A DNA stretch of 64,000 nt. It comes from Aspergillus flavus. Taxonomy: Eukaryota; Ascomycota; Eurotiomycetes; Eurotiales; Aspergillaceae. Where the stretch lies: positions 868,001 to 932,000 of the forward strand of contig NC_092409.1 in assembly GCF_009017415.1 (NCBI RefSeq), written 5' to 3'. This document shows positions 25,289 through 36,192 of the stretch, one piece after another. Positions within the stretch are counted from its first letter, which is position 1, and every line of letters starts with the position of its first letter. A program made the position numbers and the translations under genes. Under the pieces are notes generated by a model. That model was given only the letters and a program-made list of their open reading frames with translations, had not been told where the DNA came from and made no database searches.

Positions 25289-25355
25289 CTTCGGAACTCA
25301 AGCGATGATAAAAGCAATTAATGAAACGACGATCAGTGTGAACTCTTACTACTAC

Positions 25356-25364
25356 ATATATATA
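25356..25364 (-). promoter_or_regulatory. TATA element of the decarboxylase gene
   Basis: TATATATAT-type run about 70 bp upstream of the ATG at 25288, read in the minus-strand sense. Confidence 0.5.
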
Positions 25365-26222
25365 CAAAGAAAATTGGCTTTCATATTAATTAGCTGTATG
25401 GGGTAGGCCAGAGCAGCTGTATGCGGCGTGTATCTTCGAGCTGAAATCACTCATTGCTTTTTGCAAAACCACTTCAACAGCCCGAAAGGAACATGGCATG
25501 TATTTTTACGGCTGGAAAGCGACATAGCTGCATACTGAGCTGGTATCCTGGGCCGATCTGGATTGACTTTTGATCTGCAGGGGATTTCCTCCACCGGATT
25601 CACGGCACCGCACTAATCAAGCCGGACGGCGGGTTTTCATTATGTACCTTTTGCCCCTTGCGTTCGCTTCATGATGTATCATGCAGCGAGTGAATCAGGT
25701 GTGAAACCCTAGCGTTCAGCACGGACTCGAATACTGCCATCGTGGCCACAGATCATTCAGCTGGAGGTGGGGTGAGAGTCGGAACTGCAACGTGGTTCTT
25801 TATGGACAGGGGTCCCATAATCAGGGTGGAACCCTAACTCGGATCGTGGAAACTTTAGCCATTCAGTTCCCACAACACGGACTCGCACTAAACCTCGGCA
25901 GTTTAGCTCCTTGGGATTATGTATTGTTCAGAAGTAATTGCTTTTCAATACAGTAACAGTCCCAAATTAATTGGCGCATGCGGAACTAGCTCGAGACATG
26001 CATACCAGCTGAACGAAGGCATGCTGCATATTTTCCAAAACGAGCGGGCCGGGCCCTCTACCGCATAGATGTCTCGATGCTCATACGTCGCTTACGCTTA
26101 GCTAACTCTGATCATGTCTTTAGTTCATGTGTCGAGTCACCAGAAGCTTTAGGCTAATTGAGAGCTGGCTGATGTACTCCGCAATGTACGCCACGCCATG
26201 TCAAAACAGCTGTTAAAGCCCC

Positions 26223-26232
26223 TTATGTATAA
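26223..26232 (+). promoter_or_regulatory. TATA-like element of the AMP ligase gene
   Basis: TATGTATAAG about 110 bp upstream of the ATG at 26341. Confidence 0.35.
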
Positions 26233-26340
26233 GAATGTAGGATGCGCCCTAACCACAATGTGACATTTTACATGTCACCGCTCTAGTCAATTCATTTACC
26301 CCCAAGTTTTTGGTCGAGTTGCTTGTGCTGAGTCTGTGGA

Positions 26341-27855
26341 ATGATGGCTCCTACCACATTTTCCCTCAAGGAGGTTCTCGCCGTCGCCGAAATCCACCCC
26401 TTCTATAACCCTGCCGTCGAATACCCTCCCACTCCAGAAACAATCAAGTCGGCAATAGAATTGGCTGACAAAAGGTCGACGGATATTGACCTCAGTTCAC
26501 TACCCTTGGTTAGCAAGAAAGATCTGTAAGTCTTGATTACCGCATTTTCAACGCCCAACGACTGATACGTAGCCATCTAGTTACAAAGCCATTGCACGTC
26601 TTACAGACGACACAAGCCCCCAAAATGAGTACAGACGTAGTTCCTATGTCAGCATCACAGGAGGAGGCTCAGGCGGACTGCCGCTGATGTTTGTGACGGA
26701 CACCAAAGAAAATCGCAACCAGCGCGCAGTTTTTGGTGAATTCTTGAGCACTTGTGGAGTCGTGGAGCCTCATGATTGGATCCTGACGACCCACACCTCT
26801 GGATACTTCTACAGGTATGTTGGCCACACGTTGAGGAACTTGATATAGCATGAGTAAAGACTTTTCTCTAATTTATATGCAGGTCTCTCGATCTTCTGAG
26901 TGAGATTCTGGAAAATGCGGGAGCAACTGTTCTCAGCGCTGGAAACTATATGACGCCTGCCGAGGTTGTTCATGCTCTGGCCCATTATCACGTTAATGTT
27001 ATTACCGGCGACGGCAGCCAGGTCGTCCAAGTTGTTCATCATATCTCTACACTTCCAGCGGAGGAGAAAGCGAAGATCAAGCTAACCAAGGTCCTGTACA
27101 CATCCGAGCCACTTACCGAGACACAACAAATCCACATCAGGGCGACCTTAGGTCCGGTAAAGATATGTTCAGTCTGGGGAAGCGCGGAAGCAGGCCCATG
27201 CGCTCTGAGTGATCCTGACCTTACTTCCCCGGAGCGTCCACCCGGTACCATGGACTTCATCTTCGACACCCGTCAAGTTGTTATTGAGATCCTCCCCCAT
27301 TCCGCCTCTGAAGGTGATTCGTCCGCTGGCGTAAAATCCGTGCCGGACGGCGAGGAGGGTATCATCGTTCAGACCTCCCTCGTACGTCGTCGGAACCCCC
27401 TTGTGCGCTATATCACAGGAGATGTTGGATCATTACAACCCCTGCCAGAAAAAGCCCGTGCTATCATTCCTGAATCCGAGCTAGAGCATCTTCGAGTCCT
27501 CCGCCTTCGTGGTCGCGACCGTCGGTTCAGTTTCAAGTGGTTCGGCATTTATTTTGAATTCGAAAACATCGTCAGCTTTATGCAGGGCGATAAGACCGGA
27601 GTCCTTCAATGGCAGGTGATTCTAGCCACTCTGGAATCATCACCCCAGACGAAGTTGGAGATTCGTCTGCTGCGTCAGGCGAATAATGAACACATCATGA
27701 CTAAGGAAGAACTTTTGAACAAGCTGGAGAAATACTTTTTCATTTTGCCGGAAAACGAGCATCTTTTCCAGGTTACGTTTCTCGATGACTTGTCGGGCTT
27801 TGAGAAGAGCAGTACTGGGAACAAGGTCATGAAGTTTGTAGACAAGGTACATTGA
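26341..27855 (+). CDS. PaaK-like AMP-forming acid ligase
   Basis: Exons 26341-26525, 26581-26814 and 26883-27855 (introns 55 and 68 bp) give about 463 aa; two ATGs sit in tandem at the start. This is an adenylating enzyme of the phenylacetate-CoA-ligase type. The phosphate-binding loop is SITGGGSGGLP (~86-96), a Gly-rich variant of the usual SSGTTGxP; a GSAEAGP motif (~240) stands for the YGxTE core; TGD (~318) and RGRDRRFSFKWFG (~349-361) mark the hinge and C-terminal part. It should activate a carboxylic acid as acyl-AMP, possibly passing it to CoA or directly to an amine. It is divergent from the decarboxylase and shares its promoter. Confidence 0.82.
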
Positions 27856-30349
27856 TCTAATGGCATATATGGTACTTAATGCTTATCACTGTTACTATTT
27901 CTCTTTTTCCCCCTGTTTTTATTTTCTCTTCTTGCTCGCATTTACACATGTAAACATAAATATTACACGCATGCTAAGGATTCCTTGCTGCTGATTGCAT
28001 AGCGAAATCCATATGCAAAAAGGCGAAATCTTTTGAAAGAGGTAGAAAAGCATCTCTGGGCCAACTCTAAAGTCCGCGGGCTGGCCAAATCCCTGTGATG
28101 TAGTCGGACGTTTGGGAGGATCAAAGCTGTCTATTCATCTACCCCCTTTTCTTTTTACTGGACGAGAAAGCTCTGTCTATTCTGACATCCCATATGTTAC
28201 ATAACACGAACATTCAACCTCTTCAATGCATCTTATTCCCCCAAGCTGGACCAGGATCCGACACTGGCGAGTACACATATAACATTCGCCAACAAGCTCC
28301 ACTTTATACATATACACTTTATCGACATACGCTGCGTCGACAACGGCAGAAGAACTTAGAGCGCTGGCATCCGTACGGATCAGCCGGGTTCCAAGACGGC
28401 TATCGAGGTAACTGGGCGAAGGCTCGCCTGGTTATGGAATGCAGCTGATATGACAAGGGACTTGACCAACTATGCATACTATTGCGAGAACTTGGTGAAG
28501 GGGATTCCTATCAACATGAACCAAGCATGTTTACAACTTCCCATCAAGTAAGTCAGGTTAGATATTCAAAATATTTCAACAAGATATAATGATAAGCCCA
28601 ACGTCTCAGGGCTAAATGGTCAACATAATTGTTTATATAATACCACCATATGCTCTCAGCTGCAGCCGGATATAGTAGTAATTGAGGACGCAAGATACAT
28701 ATGCGCTCTTTTTCGACTGATACGCCTAAGCTGAGTAGGCCCTGCGTTCTATGTATGTAATTTCAAATAGACGAGTAAGCAGTTTAGTACTTAGGGATTA
28801 GGTGAAAATCACATTTTGCGCTTGAAATATTATGCATGGCTACGATAGAGGATATATGGTAGCATTTCTTGCAGGAAGACAACCTTGAACTAAGGGAAGC
28901 CTAATATCGTCATTTGCATGTTCGGCTGCTTATACTGCTGGACGTTAAGCTGAAATATGTCGGGGTTAGGGAGACACTTCTTAGTATGTGTGATCCTCTT
29001 TTTGAACCGTATTTATACATAGAACTTTGTTATTCAGTCCCTGATCTTTCTATAATAGTGGATAATGTAGGTAGAGTGATACGTGTTTCCCGACACGAAC
29101 CTTCCCCGAACCCGGCCGGGGGCAGGTTCTAGATTTTGAACCCGAACCTAACCCGCAGACCACTATAGGCAAGTGATTTTGGACTTGCATAATTAACTGG
29201 CAAACGAGGTATTTGTGACAGGAACTTGGCAATTTCCTGACATATGTTTTTCCCTTTATATCAGACCAACACAGCTCAGAGCCATATCTATTCATGCAGC
29301 TATCGGTCCAGGATCACGATTGAGTTATATTCAACGGCACACGCTTACTGTCACACAGTACTCTCTCTAGAGTCCTAACACTGCCGCTAATCCCATCTCT
29401 GTTTGTCTTGTACCCTTCCTCTCCGGCGGGGTCCCTCTCATACAATCAGCCATCACCCAAACAGTGGCTGGGTCGCGTTCGAAAGTCCAGACTCCAGACT
29501 GTACCATCCGACTAGACAAAATATCATAGCAGATAATTACTTGCAGAGCGGCTCGTATTCAAACTGGGCCAGCAACTATCCTAATTGAAAGATAGTATGC
29601 AGTTCATAACCGGAGTGATAATTTCTGATACTTCAGCCCTCTTATTCCTCTGCAACCGGGAAATATATTTTGTAGAACACTGCTTTCTATGGTACCACCT
29701 TGACCGAACGATAATAGTACCCTCCGTGCATCGCTACATTACAGATAAATAAACGTAGATAATAGAGTCTAATTGAAATGCATCACATCGCTGAAGGTCA
29801 CGTGTGGGGAGGGAAGTCGGCTCGAAAAAGTTTTTTGTCTCTCGGAGAGTCTCTTGAACTTGCCTTAAATCTAGCGAAGTTGCGAACCCGATACACTCCG
29901 TTACCGTGGAGTGGTACCGGGTATCCCTAAGAAAACCACACAATGTCTCGAATTTGTTCCTTGGCGCTGTAAATACTGTGTATTAGCGCATACTTCCCAG
30001 GGAAGAATCTCGGGTTGCCGCGCTACCTCCCGAGTATATTATGATTTCGCTGGTAGCGAGGCGCCATATCCAAAAGAGATTCACGCTAGCCCGAACAGAA
30101 GCAAAGATCGCCGATCTATGCACTGCGTGGAACTAGTGATCCACCTAGCTCACTGGATATGCCTATTACGGAGTAGATATTCTGTGGTGGTCGTTGGGTC
30201 ATCGACTGGTGAGTGGAACTATTGCACCCAAGTTAAACTTTTTCATGTTCGGTAGCTGGTGGGAGCTGACTCGTTCACCAAATGCTATATCATGATGGCG
30301 ATCCCCTACATCCGTTTTCCCAAGTCATTAAGGTTTGGTCATAGTCGAT
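27856..30349. other. Long intergenic stretch
   Basis: About 2.5 kb with no supported gene. It separates the cluster from the peptidase. Frames up to 114 codons lack motifs. A GC-rich block with CCGAACC repeats lies near 29090-29165 and is listed separately. Confidence 0.45.
29090..29165. repeat. Possible terminal repeat remnant of a hAT-type transposon
   Basis: Read on the minus strand from about 29165 the DNA begins TAGTGGTCTGCGGGTTAGG and continues with repeated GGTTCGGGTTC words. This is the look of hAT-family ends (TAGxGGTGxxCGGG plus GGGTTCGGG sub-repeats). No partner end or transposase was found, so this would be a solo remnant. It could also be a chance GC-rich repeat. Confidence 0.3.
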
Positions 30350-32098
30350 ATGCCTGGTCCGTGGTCCACGAAGCTCTACCTTCTCGGGTACTTGCAAATA
30401 GCCCCTGCTCTTGCTAGCATCCAATGGTCACCATGCACATCGAATCCATCCCTAGATTGCGCCACCCTCACGGTGCCGCTTGAGTACGCTGATCCAGAAA
30501 ACGGCGCGTTGGCGTATATTCCGCTGGCTCGCTACAATGCCACCGTGCCTGCATCCCAACGCAAAGGCTCTCTTCTCACAAACCCAGGCGGCCCTGGGTC
30601 TGCTGGAACCGATTTCCTCCTGAACGGCGCCGGAGAGGGTATGGCCAACATCACAGGTGGCTTCTACGACATAGTGTCTTGGGATCCACGCGGCACGGGT
30701 TCTGCACGACCTCTCCTGCAATGCTTCGACTCGGCAGGCGAGGAAGCTGACGCATCTGCCGCCCTTCCCGCAGCAGCTGAGATAGAGTATAGCCAATTTC
30801 GCAACCAGAGCTACATGACCTCATATTACGCAGCACTGAAGGACTATGATAACACCATTGCAGAGCTCGCCGACGCATGTGCCGACCATGATTCTCCGGC
30901 GTTGTACACCTCCAGCACCGCCTATGTCGTCCGTGACATGGCAGCTATCATCGATGCCCTAGAAGGAACAGACAATGCAACCCTTAACTACTGGGGCTTT
31001 TCATATGGAACTATCCTCGGTGCCGAGTTTATCCAGACTTATCCAGAACGAGTCGGAAAGATTATCTTTGATGGTGTTTTCGATACCGCCGCGAATGCGC
31101 AACCATATACTAGCCAGCTTCCCTATGATGAGTTATATGTCCGTGACTCTATCAATGATCTGGCTACATCCTGTACACAAGCCAGCATAGAGGGTTGTGC
31201 TTTGAACAAAGCTCCGGGAAACCGTACTACCCCCAGAAACAGCACTACAGACATCGCCACGCGCCTTGCCAATCTACAAGCGTCTCTATATAGAAACCCT
31301 ATTGACGTATCGGACGGATCGTTCTCCATCACAGTTGGAATGTTCAGCTTTTTCATGTATTCCTTTTTGAGACTCCCCAGCTCATGGCCCGCTGTCGCAT
31401 TGGCGGTGAGCGCACTCGAGGAAGGAAATGCCGACCCTGTCGCCAGCCTCCTGACGGATGCAGCAGGTCCAGAAACGAATGCCAGTGCACCTGACACCGG
31501 CTCTTTCGCTGGATGGCCTATCCAATGCACTGATAATGCCCCTTCCAATCATACCAAACTTCCTGAAGTTGCGCAGTTGGTCCTCAACATCTCTCTTGCC
31601 GAGAAGACCCCATGGTTGAATGCGGATCTGTCCACCTTATCCTTCTGCCGAAACTTCCCCGATACTCGCCCACGGGTTCCGAACCTAGGAGCCTCGAAGC
31701 TCACTAACGGGGAGACGAACGCCATCCTCACTAAGCAGAATACATCCGTTTTGATCATTAACGCGCTGCATGACCCCACTACCCCTATCAACTCTGCGGT
31801 ACGTCTTCACCGCTGGCTTCCTACTTCATCTCAACTTGCGGTTAGACGGGGACCTGGCCATACCACAATCAGTCTTGGTTCTTTGGGGTTGGTGAATACC
31901 ATCCGCGAGTATCTCCTTGATGGGACTCTGCCGGCTACGACGGAGGTGTATGATGTGAGTCAGGAAATCTTTTCCTCGGAGATCGACGCGGGTACAATTA
32001 CTCCTGATCCTGTGTTTAACGGGACATACAGCGACTCAGAGAAGATGCTGTTGGAGTCGACCTATAACATTTACTTGGCTTTTGTGAGCTTGCCATAG
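30350..32098 (+). CDS. Secreted TAP-like alpha/beta-hydrolase peptidase (S33 type)
   Basis: Single exon, 582 aa from the ATG at 30350; an upstream TTG only extends the frame. A short N-terminal hydrophobic segment ending ALAS looks like a signal peptide. Visible motifs: oxyanion region LTNPGGPGSAG, SWDPRGTG, nucleophile elbow GFSYGT (Ser218), LHDPTTP (acid) and GPGHTTIS (His), with the C-terminal TAP-like domain. Around ten N-x-S/T sites support secretion. Relatives are tripeptidyl aminopeptidases that trim peptides outside the cell. No intron is needed. Probably a nutritional protease. Confidence 0.9.
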   Translation: MPGPWSTKLYLLGYLQIAPALASIQWSPCTSNPSLDCATLTVPLEYADPENGALAYIPLARYNATVPASQRKGSLLTNPGGPGSAGTDFLLNGAGEGMANITGGFYDIVSWDPRGTGSARPLLQCFDSAGEEADASAALPAAAEIEYSQFRNQSYMTSYYAALKDYDNTIAELADACADHDSPALYTSSTAYVVRDMAAIIDALEGTDNATLNYWGFSYGTILGAEFIQTYPERVGKIIFDGVFDTAANAQPYTSQLPYDELYVRDSINDLATSCTQASIEGCALNKAPGNRTTPRNSTTDIATRLANLQASLYRNPIDVSDGSFSITVGMFSFFMYSFLRLPSSWPAVALAVSALEEGNADPVASLLTDAAGPETNASAPDTGSFAGWPIQCTDNAPSNHTKLPEVAQLVLNISLAEKTPWLNADLSTLSFCRNFPDTRPRVPNLGASKLTNGETNAILTKQNTSVLIINALHDPTTPINSAVRLHRWLPTSSQLAVRRGPGHTTISLGSLGLVNTIREYLLDGTLPATTEVYDVSQEIFSSEIDAGTITPDPVFNGTYSDSEKMLLESTYNIYLAFVSLP

Positions 32099-33710
32099 TG
32101 GCCTGATTACATTGTACCTGAACTGCAAGTTCTGCATCAAATCTGCAGCGCTTTATAGCATACCATATAGTATAGAGCATAGAGGTTAAAGCATACATTC
32201 CATATATGCATCTTGTTAACTATCATTCAATCTTGTACTAACAACAAACTACATATGCTTTAGACCAAATTGAAGGACATATAGCAAAACCCCGCTCATT
32301 GCTCACACAGTGCAACATCCAGGTGCACAACCAATATAATGCATCAGCATGTCCAGGGGAGCCCTCTCCCCGACCTCAGAGGCAGAGAAGTGGCCTCACC
32401 AGCTGAGGTGAGGCAAGTACTATAATTTATCGGCCCAAAGGCAAGTCAGTGGAAATGATAGCATAGCCACTACTGTGGAGCCCCTTTTCCAGCGTACAGT
32501 ACAAATCTGTAATAAGTCGCAGTCATACCCATCCTTTCGCTAGACATTAGCAGGACACAAAATGAATAATGAATGATTACAAGTCCATTAGAAAGAAGGC
32601 TCCAAGAGTCCGGCAGTGAAAATCTCACACGCGTCTCCACATCATCCACACTTCTCGAAGTTTCGCCTATCAGATGATCAGATAAAAATGATATTGCCGG
32701 TGAAGGCAATCTAATCTGCCCCGCTTGATCGTGGCGGATCGTCTGGACTCTGGAGCCGGAACTTGAAAATTCCACCGACTGATGCTTCAGTAGATACTAG
32801 CCAATAAGCCTAGTATGGCATTTTCATGGGTAATTTTGTAGTCCCGAAATGGGAGCAATGGCGACAATCCCAATAAAACTAGGTACGGCTTCGGTAGTTG
32901 TGTGGAAATCTGATAACCCTTAAGTGAATGGCTCCACTCTGTTGGCCGGGTTTGGGTGGAGCATGGACAAAGCCAGGGAAAATTGTTAGGATTAGTGACG
33001 CTAGCAGCTTCCTGAATATCTCGCAGACTCCCAGTAGACAAGGAATAGAGTGGTTGTCGGTTTCTGTTCATAATTTTCGAGCCCGCCCCGAACCTAGTGG
33101 AAAATTGATAGCCCGACTCGCGACAAGTGAAGTCGTGTAGCAGCTGTTTAGACAAGAAAAGGGTATCTTGGTCTCTATTGGTAGCCGGGCAAGCATTGTC
33201 CCGCAAAACAAGGGCAACCTGAGGTATTTCAGGACGAGGCTTGCCATGAATGCAAGGATTCCAAAGACAACATTAAGCAATGACACTGGAATATAATCCG
33301 GCCTGACACGGTTCAATGAATTCATACTAGTACTACGACCACCACTAGAGAGATATGGATTTGACTCGCTTTCAGTATAGCAGGAGATAGCATTCCGTGG
33401 CATGATGAACTACATTTTCATCATTGACCTGAGCAACCGGGCTACGACTGGTGAAGTTGCTGGATATACTCGAGTAAATTGAACGAAGGGAATTTCCTGA
33501 GGGCGGGGAAATGTGAGATGTAATCGGTATGAGCTCTTATACAAGACGCTAAATTCCCAAGAATCAGGGAAAGGAGGTTATCGCAAAAGTCGGCTCTTGA
33601 AATCTATTCAGACTTATAATGTAGATATTAGTCACATGCCCAGTTCTCAGTTCGTGTGAGACAGGACCGTTGTCTGTGAAGCCCAGAGAGGTCAAGAGCC
33701 TTCCCATGCA
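32099..33710. other. Intergenic with weak minus-strand ORFs
   Basis: Three minus-strand frames lie end to end or overlap: 33403-33068 (111 codons, one hydrophobic segment), 33206-32787 (139 codons) and 32775-32470 (101 codons). Their order hints at an old or spliced gene, but no family is recognised and junctions cannot be fixed by eye. AT-rich elsewhere. Confidence 0.35.
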
Positions 33711-34300
33711 TCAGTCCGTTTTTCCCCACCAGTCTGGATGATCAATACATCCAAGCCGAGGGAGTTGTCCATTCAACCGCTTGAATGCACCCTTATTGAC
33801 CTTTGGCCTACTTTTAAAACTCATGTATTCTAGTTGAGGGAAAGTATCCTATAGTAAATATAACGTAGGTCAACTTGTGTCGAAACAAGGCCAATGGAAG
33901 GCACGTTTGCAGGACTCACTGGAATCTGATCGATAACTTGATCCATTTCATGCGGTGTCAGTCCAAATTCCATCCCACAACGATAGTCGAACAACAGCAC
34001 GCTAATCCGATGCGATCCTAACCGAGGGATATGGCATTGCCAATCCTGTCTTTCCTTATGGCTACGCTCCACATCGAGATATAAAAGACTGAGTCTTGGA
34101 AACCTTAGTCCGCGTAGTATTGCATCGTATTGAGGGATTCTGTGATTGTCGATGAGATACATTCTTGCTTGTTCGATGAAATTAGCATAAAATTGTCGGC
34201 GTTATTGAACGACCCTCTCAAGTGATTTCAAGATATTAGAAACGATCTCTGGCAAAGCGAGGGCATATCGTGGGGCTCTCATCTCATTGTTGTCATTCAT
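33711..34300 (-). pseudogene. Decayed F-box protein gene
   Basis: The N-terminus has an F-box opening (ALALPEIVSNILKSL). After about 30 codons an in-frame TAA occurs at 34204-34202. The same frame then continues with RRQFYANFIEQ and AILRGLRFPRLSLLYLD, typical of the leucine-rich part of aspergillus F-box proteins. A 71 bp intron (33919-33849, GTGAGT..ATAG) leads to a last exon ending at 33713-33711 (PQLEYMSFKSRP..). The usual rest of the F-box and about 50 residues are missing at the stop. The likely history is a deletion plus a stop. An intact F-box protein would recruit substrates to SCF ubiquitin ligase. Confidence 0.6.
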
Positions 34301-34894
34301 TGTGGGAACTAGATGTTGTGATTGACGAGGTAGTGTCGGAGTACAGGTAAGAAGTACATTTTGCAGCAAGACTCTTTCGTCCAATTGTATTAATGTGTGG
34401 TCCTATCGGAAGCGGCCCGCGTTTAGTCGGATTTTGAATCGACGCGATACTGTTTGGAGCGGGGTTGAACACTGGGCCCGGATGTTGCCCCGGGTCCACT
34501 GACTTACTCCCTTACACAGTCAGACGTGACAGTTATGCTTAAAGCTGATACTTTATGGATGGTCCAATAGAATGCGTGGAGCGGATAGACCTCTTTTCTA
34601 CTCTTTTGGATGGGAGGACGCTATGATACTGACGGTAAGCATGACTTCCACGTAAGCCGGTTCTACCATGCGAGAAATTCATTGACCAGAACAACAGACT
34701 CGCTTCTTTCCCAGGATTTCATTCTTCCTGTTGGCAAAAGTCTATCAATCAACGCCGCAACCATCCAGACCCCTCAGCAAGAACCACGTGAGCGGCCCGT
34801 ATGAACCGAGACGCAAGCATATAAATTGGAATCATGGCATGCCAAATCCACTACCAGAAGACCTAGACAATATTACTGACGAATATCATTCAAT
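34301..34894. promoter_or_regulatory. Promoter region of the flavin oxidase
   Basis: About 600 bp between the F-box remnant and the oxidase. A TATA-like CATATAAATT sits at 34819-34828, about 75 bp before the ATG at 34895. Nothing coding is supported. Confidence 0.45.
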
Positions 34895-36040
34895 ATGGAG
34901 CAATACGACGTAGCAGTTGTCGGACTTGGTGTCCTAGGAAGTGCAGCGGCCTACCAAGCCGCGCAGAGGGGAAAGAAAGTCATCGCATTTGAGCAATTCG
35001 AATTTGGTCACGTACACGGGGCCTCCCACGATACATCACGCATTATTAGGACCTCGAACCCCCTACCCGAATACGTGAAGCTCGCTCGGTCTGCCTATAA
35101 AGACTGGGCTGAGTTGGAAGAAGCGACCGGCCAAAAGCTGCTTACTATCACTGGAGGCCTGGTTTTCGTCCCGCGGGAGAAGGCCTCACCATTCGAAAGT
35201 TTAATCAACACTCTAAAAGTCACAAACTTACCCCATGAAATTCTGAATGCCACGGAGGTGAAAAAGCGCTGGCCCCAGTTCGACATCCCCGACACGGTAG
35301 ATGCAGTGTACACGGCCGACACGGGTATAGCCCATGCGTCCAAAACAGTTGCCGCCATGCAGTATTTGGCACGTTCCAAGGGCGCGATCCTGAAGGAGAA
35401 TACACCTGTCGACCGTGTGGTCCCCAAGAAGGAGGGAGGGGTTACTATTCAGACACCGAAAGGAGAATTCCACGCAGCCAAGGTGATTCTCACAACCGAT
35501 GCGTGGACGAATAAGCTACTCGCACCTTTGGGAGTCCATATTCCCCTGTCTGTCATGCAGGAACAAGTCACCTACTTCAAGCCGACAGATACAGCTGCTT
35601 TCCAGCCCAATCGGTTTCCCGTGTGGATTTGGGGCGGGGATCCGGCCTTCTATGGGTTCCCATGTTACGGCGAGCCGACTATCAAAGCCGGTCGTGACTG
35701 GTCGAACAACTTGATGACACCTGAGCAACGTACCTATGTACCGTCGCCCCAGTTGTTTGAGCAGCTTTCCTCATTTATGAAGAGCTTTATACCCGACAAG
35801 GAACGTCAGCCGCTTCGCACTGTCACTTGTCAGTACACGATCACACCAGACCGACAGTTCATTATCAGCCCACTGGACAACAACAAAGACATCATTGTGG
35901 GCCTGGGTGCTGCGCATGCCTTCAAGTTTGCCCCCGCCTTTGGTCGCGCTCTGGCTGAGCTAGCAATCGATGGAATGACTAAGGAGGATGTCTCAAAGTT
36001 TGGGATTCCAAAGAGTGCTTCTTCTAGTAGCAAGCTATAA
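34895..36040 (+). CDS. Peroxisomal sarcosine-oxidase-like FAD amine oxidase
   Basis: Single exon, 381 aa. N-terminal FAD-binding motif VVGLGVLGSAAAYQAA (~8-23), then FEQF and HGASHDTSRIIR as in monomeric sarcosine / N-methyl amino acid / fructosyl-amino-acid oxidases. Cys312 in RTVTCQYT sits where these enzymes bind FAD covalently, followed by TPDRQFIISP and GLGAAHAFKFAP. The protein ends in SSSSKL, a perfect type-1 peroxisomal signal, which fits an H2O2-producing oxidase. It would oxidise a secondary amine or amino acid such as sarcosine or pipecolate; the exact substrate cannot be read. Being intronless among spliced neighbours could reflect transfer, but is not strong evidence. Confidence 0.9.
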   Translation: MEQYDVAVVGLGVLGSAAAYQAAQRGKKVIAFEQFEFGHVHGASHDTSRIIRTSNPLPEYVKLARSAYKDWAELEEATGQKLLTITGGLVFVPREKASPFESLINTLKVTNLPHEILNATEVKKRWPQFDIPDTVDAVYTADTGIAHASKTVAAMQYLARSKGAILKENTPVDRVVPKKEGGVTIQTPKGEFHAAKVILTTDAWTNKLLAPLGVHIPLSVMQEQVTYFKPTDTAAFQPNRFPVWIWGGDPAFYGFPCYGEPTIKAGRDWSNNLMTPEQRTYVPSPQLFEQLSSFMKSFIPDKERQPLRTVTCQYTITPDRQFIISPLDNNKDIIVGLGAAHAFKFAPAFGRALAELAIDGMTKEDVSKFGIPKSASSSSKL

Positions 36041-36192
36041 TATATCTAACGACCTGCTGTTGTTTCCGTCTGTCGAGTAATTGAGCAATTGAATTATCAG
36101 CCATGAGATAAATCAAATGAGAACTGACTCCAAACGTAATCGTTCTGACATATTCATTAACGTGGTAATATCCTACTCAGCAGAACCAAGTT

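Larger units (their letters stand above)
25289..26340. promoter_or_regulatory. Divergent promoter of the decarboxylase and the AMP ligase
   Basis: About 1.05 kb shared by two genes pointing outward. The word CACGGACTCG occurs twice in the same orientation (near 25720 and 25875). CG-rich direct and inverted half-sites (CCGG, CGG..CCG) are frequent at 25590-25640. No frame is coding. Confidence 0.5.

Noticed and set aside
28194..28560. Possible gene fragment after the AMP ligase
   Set aside because: 84-codon frame without motif, intron support or conservation that I can see.
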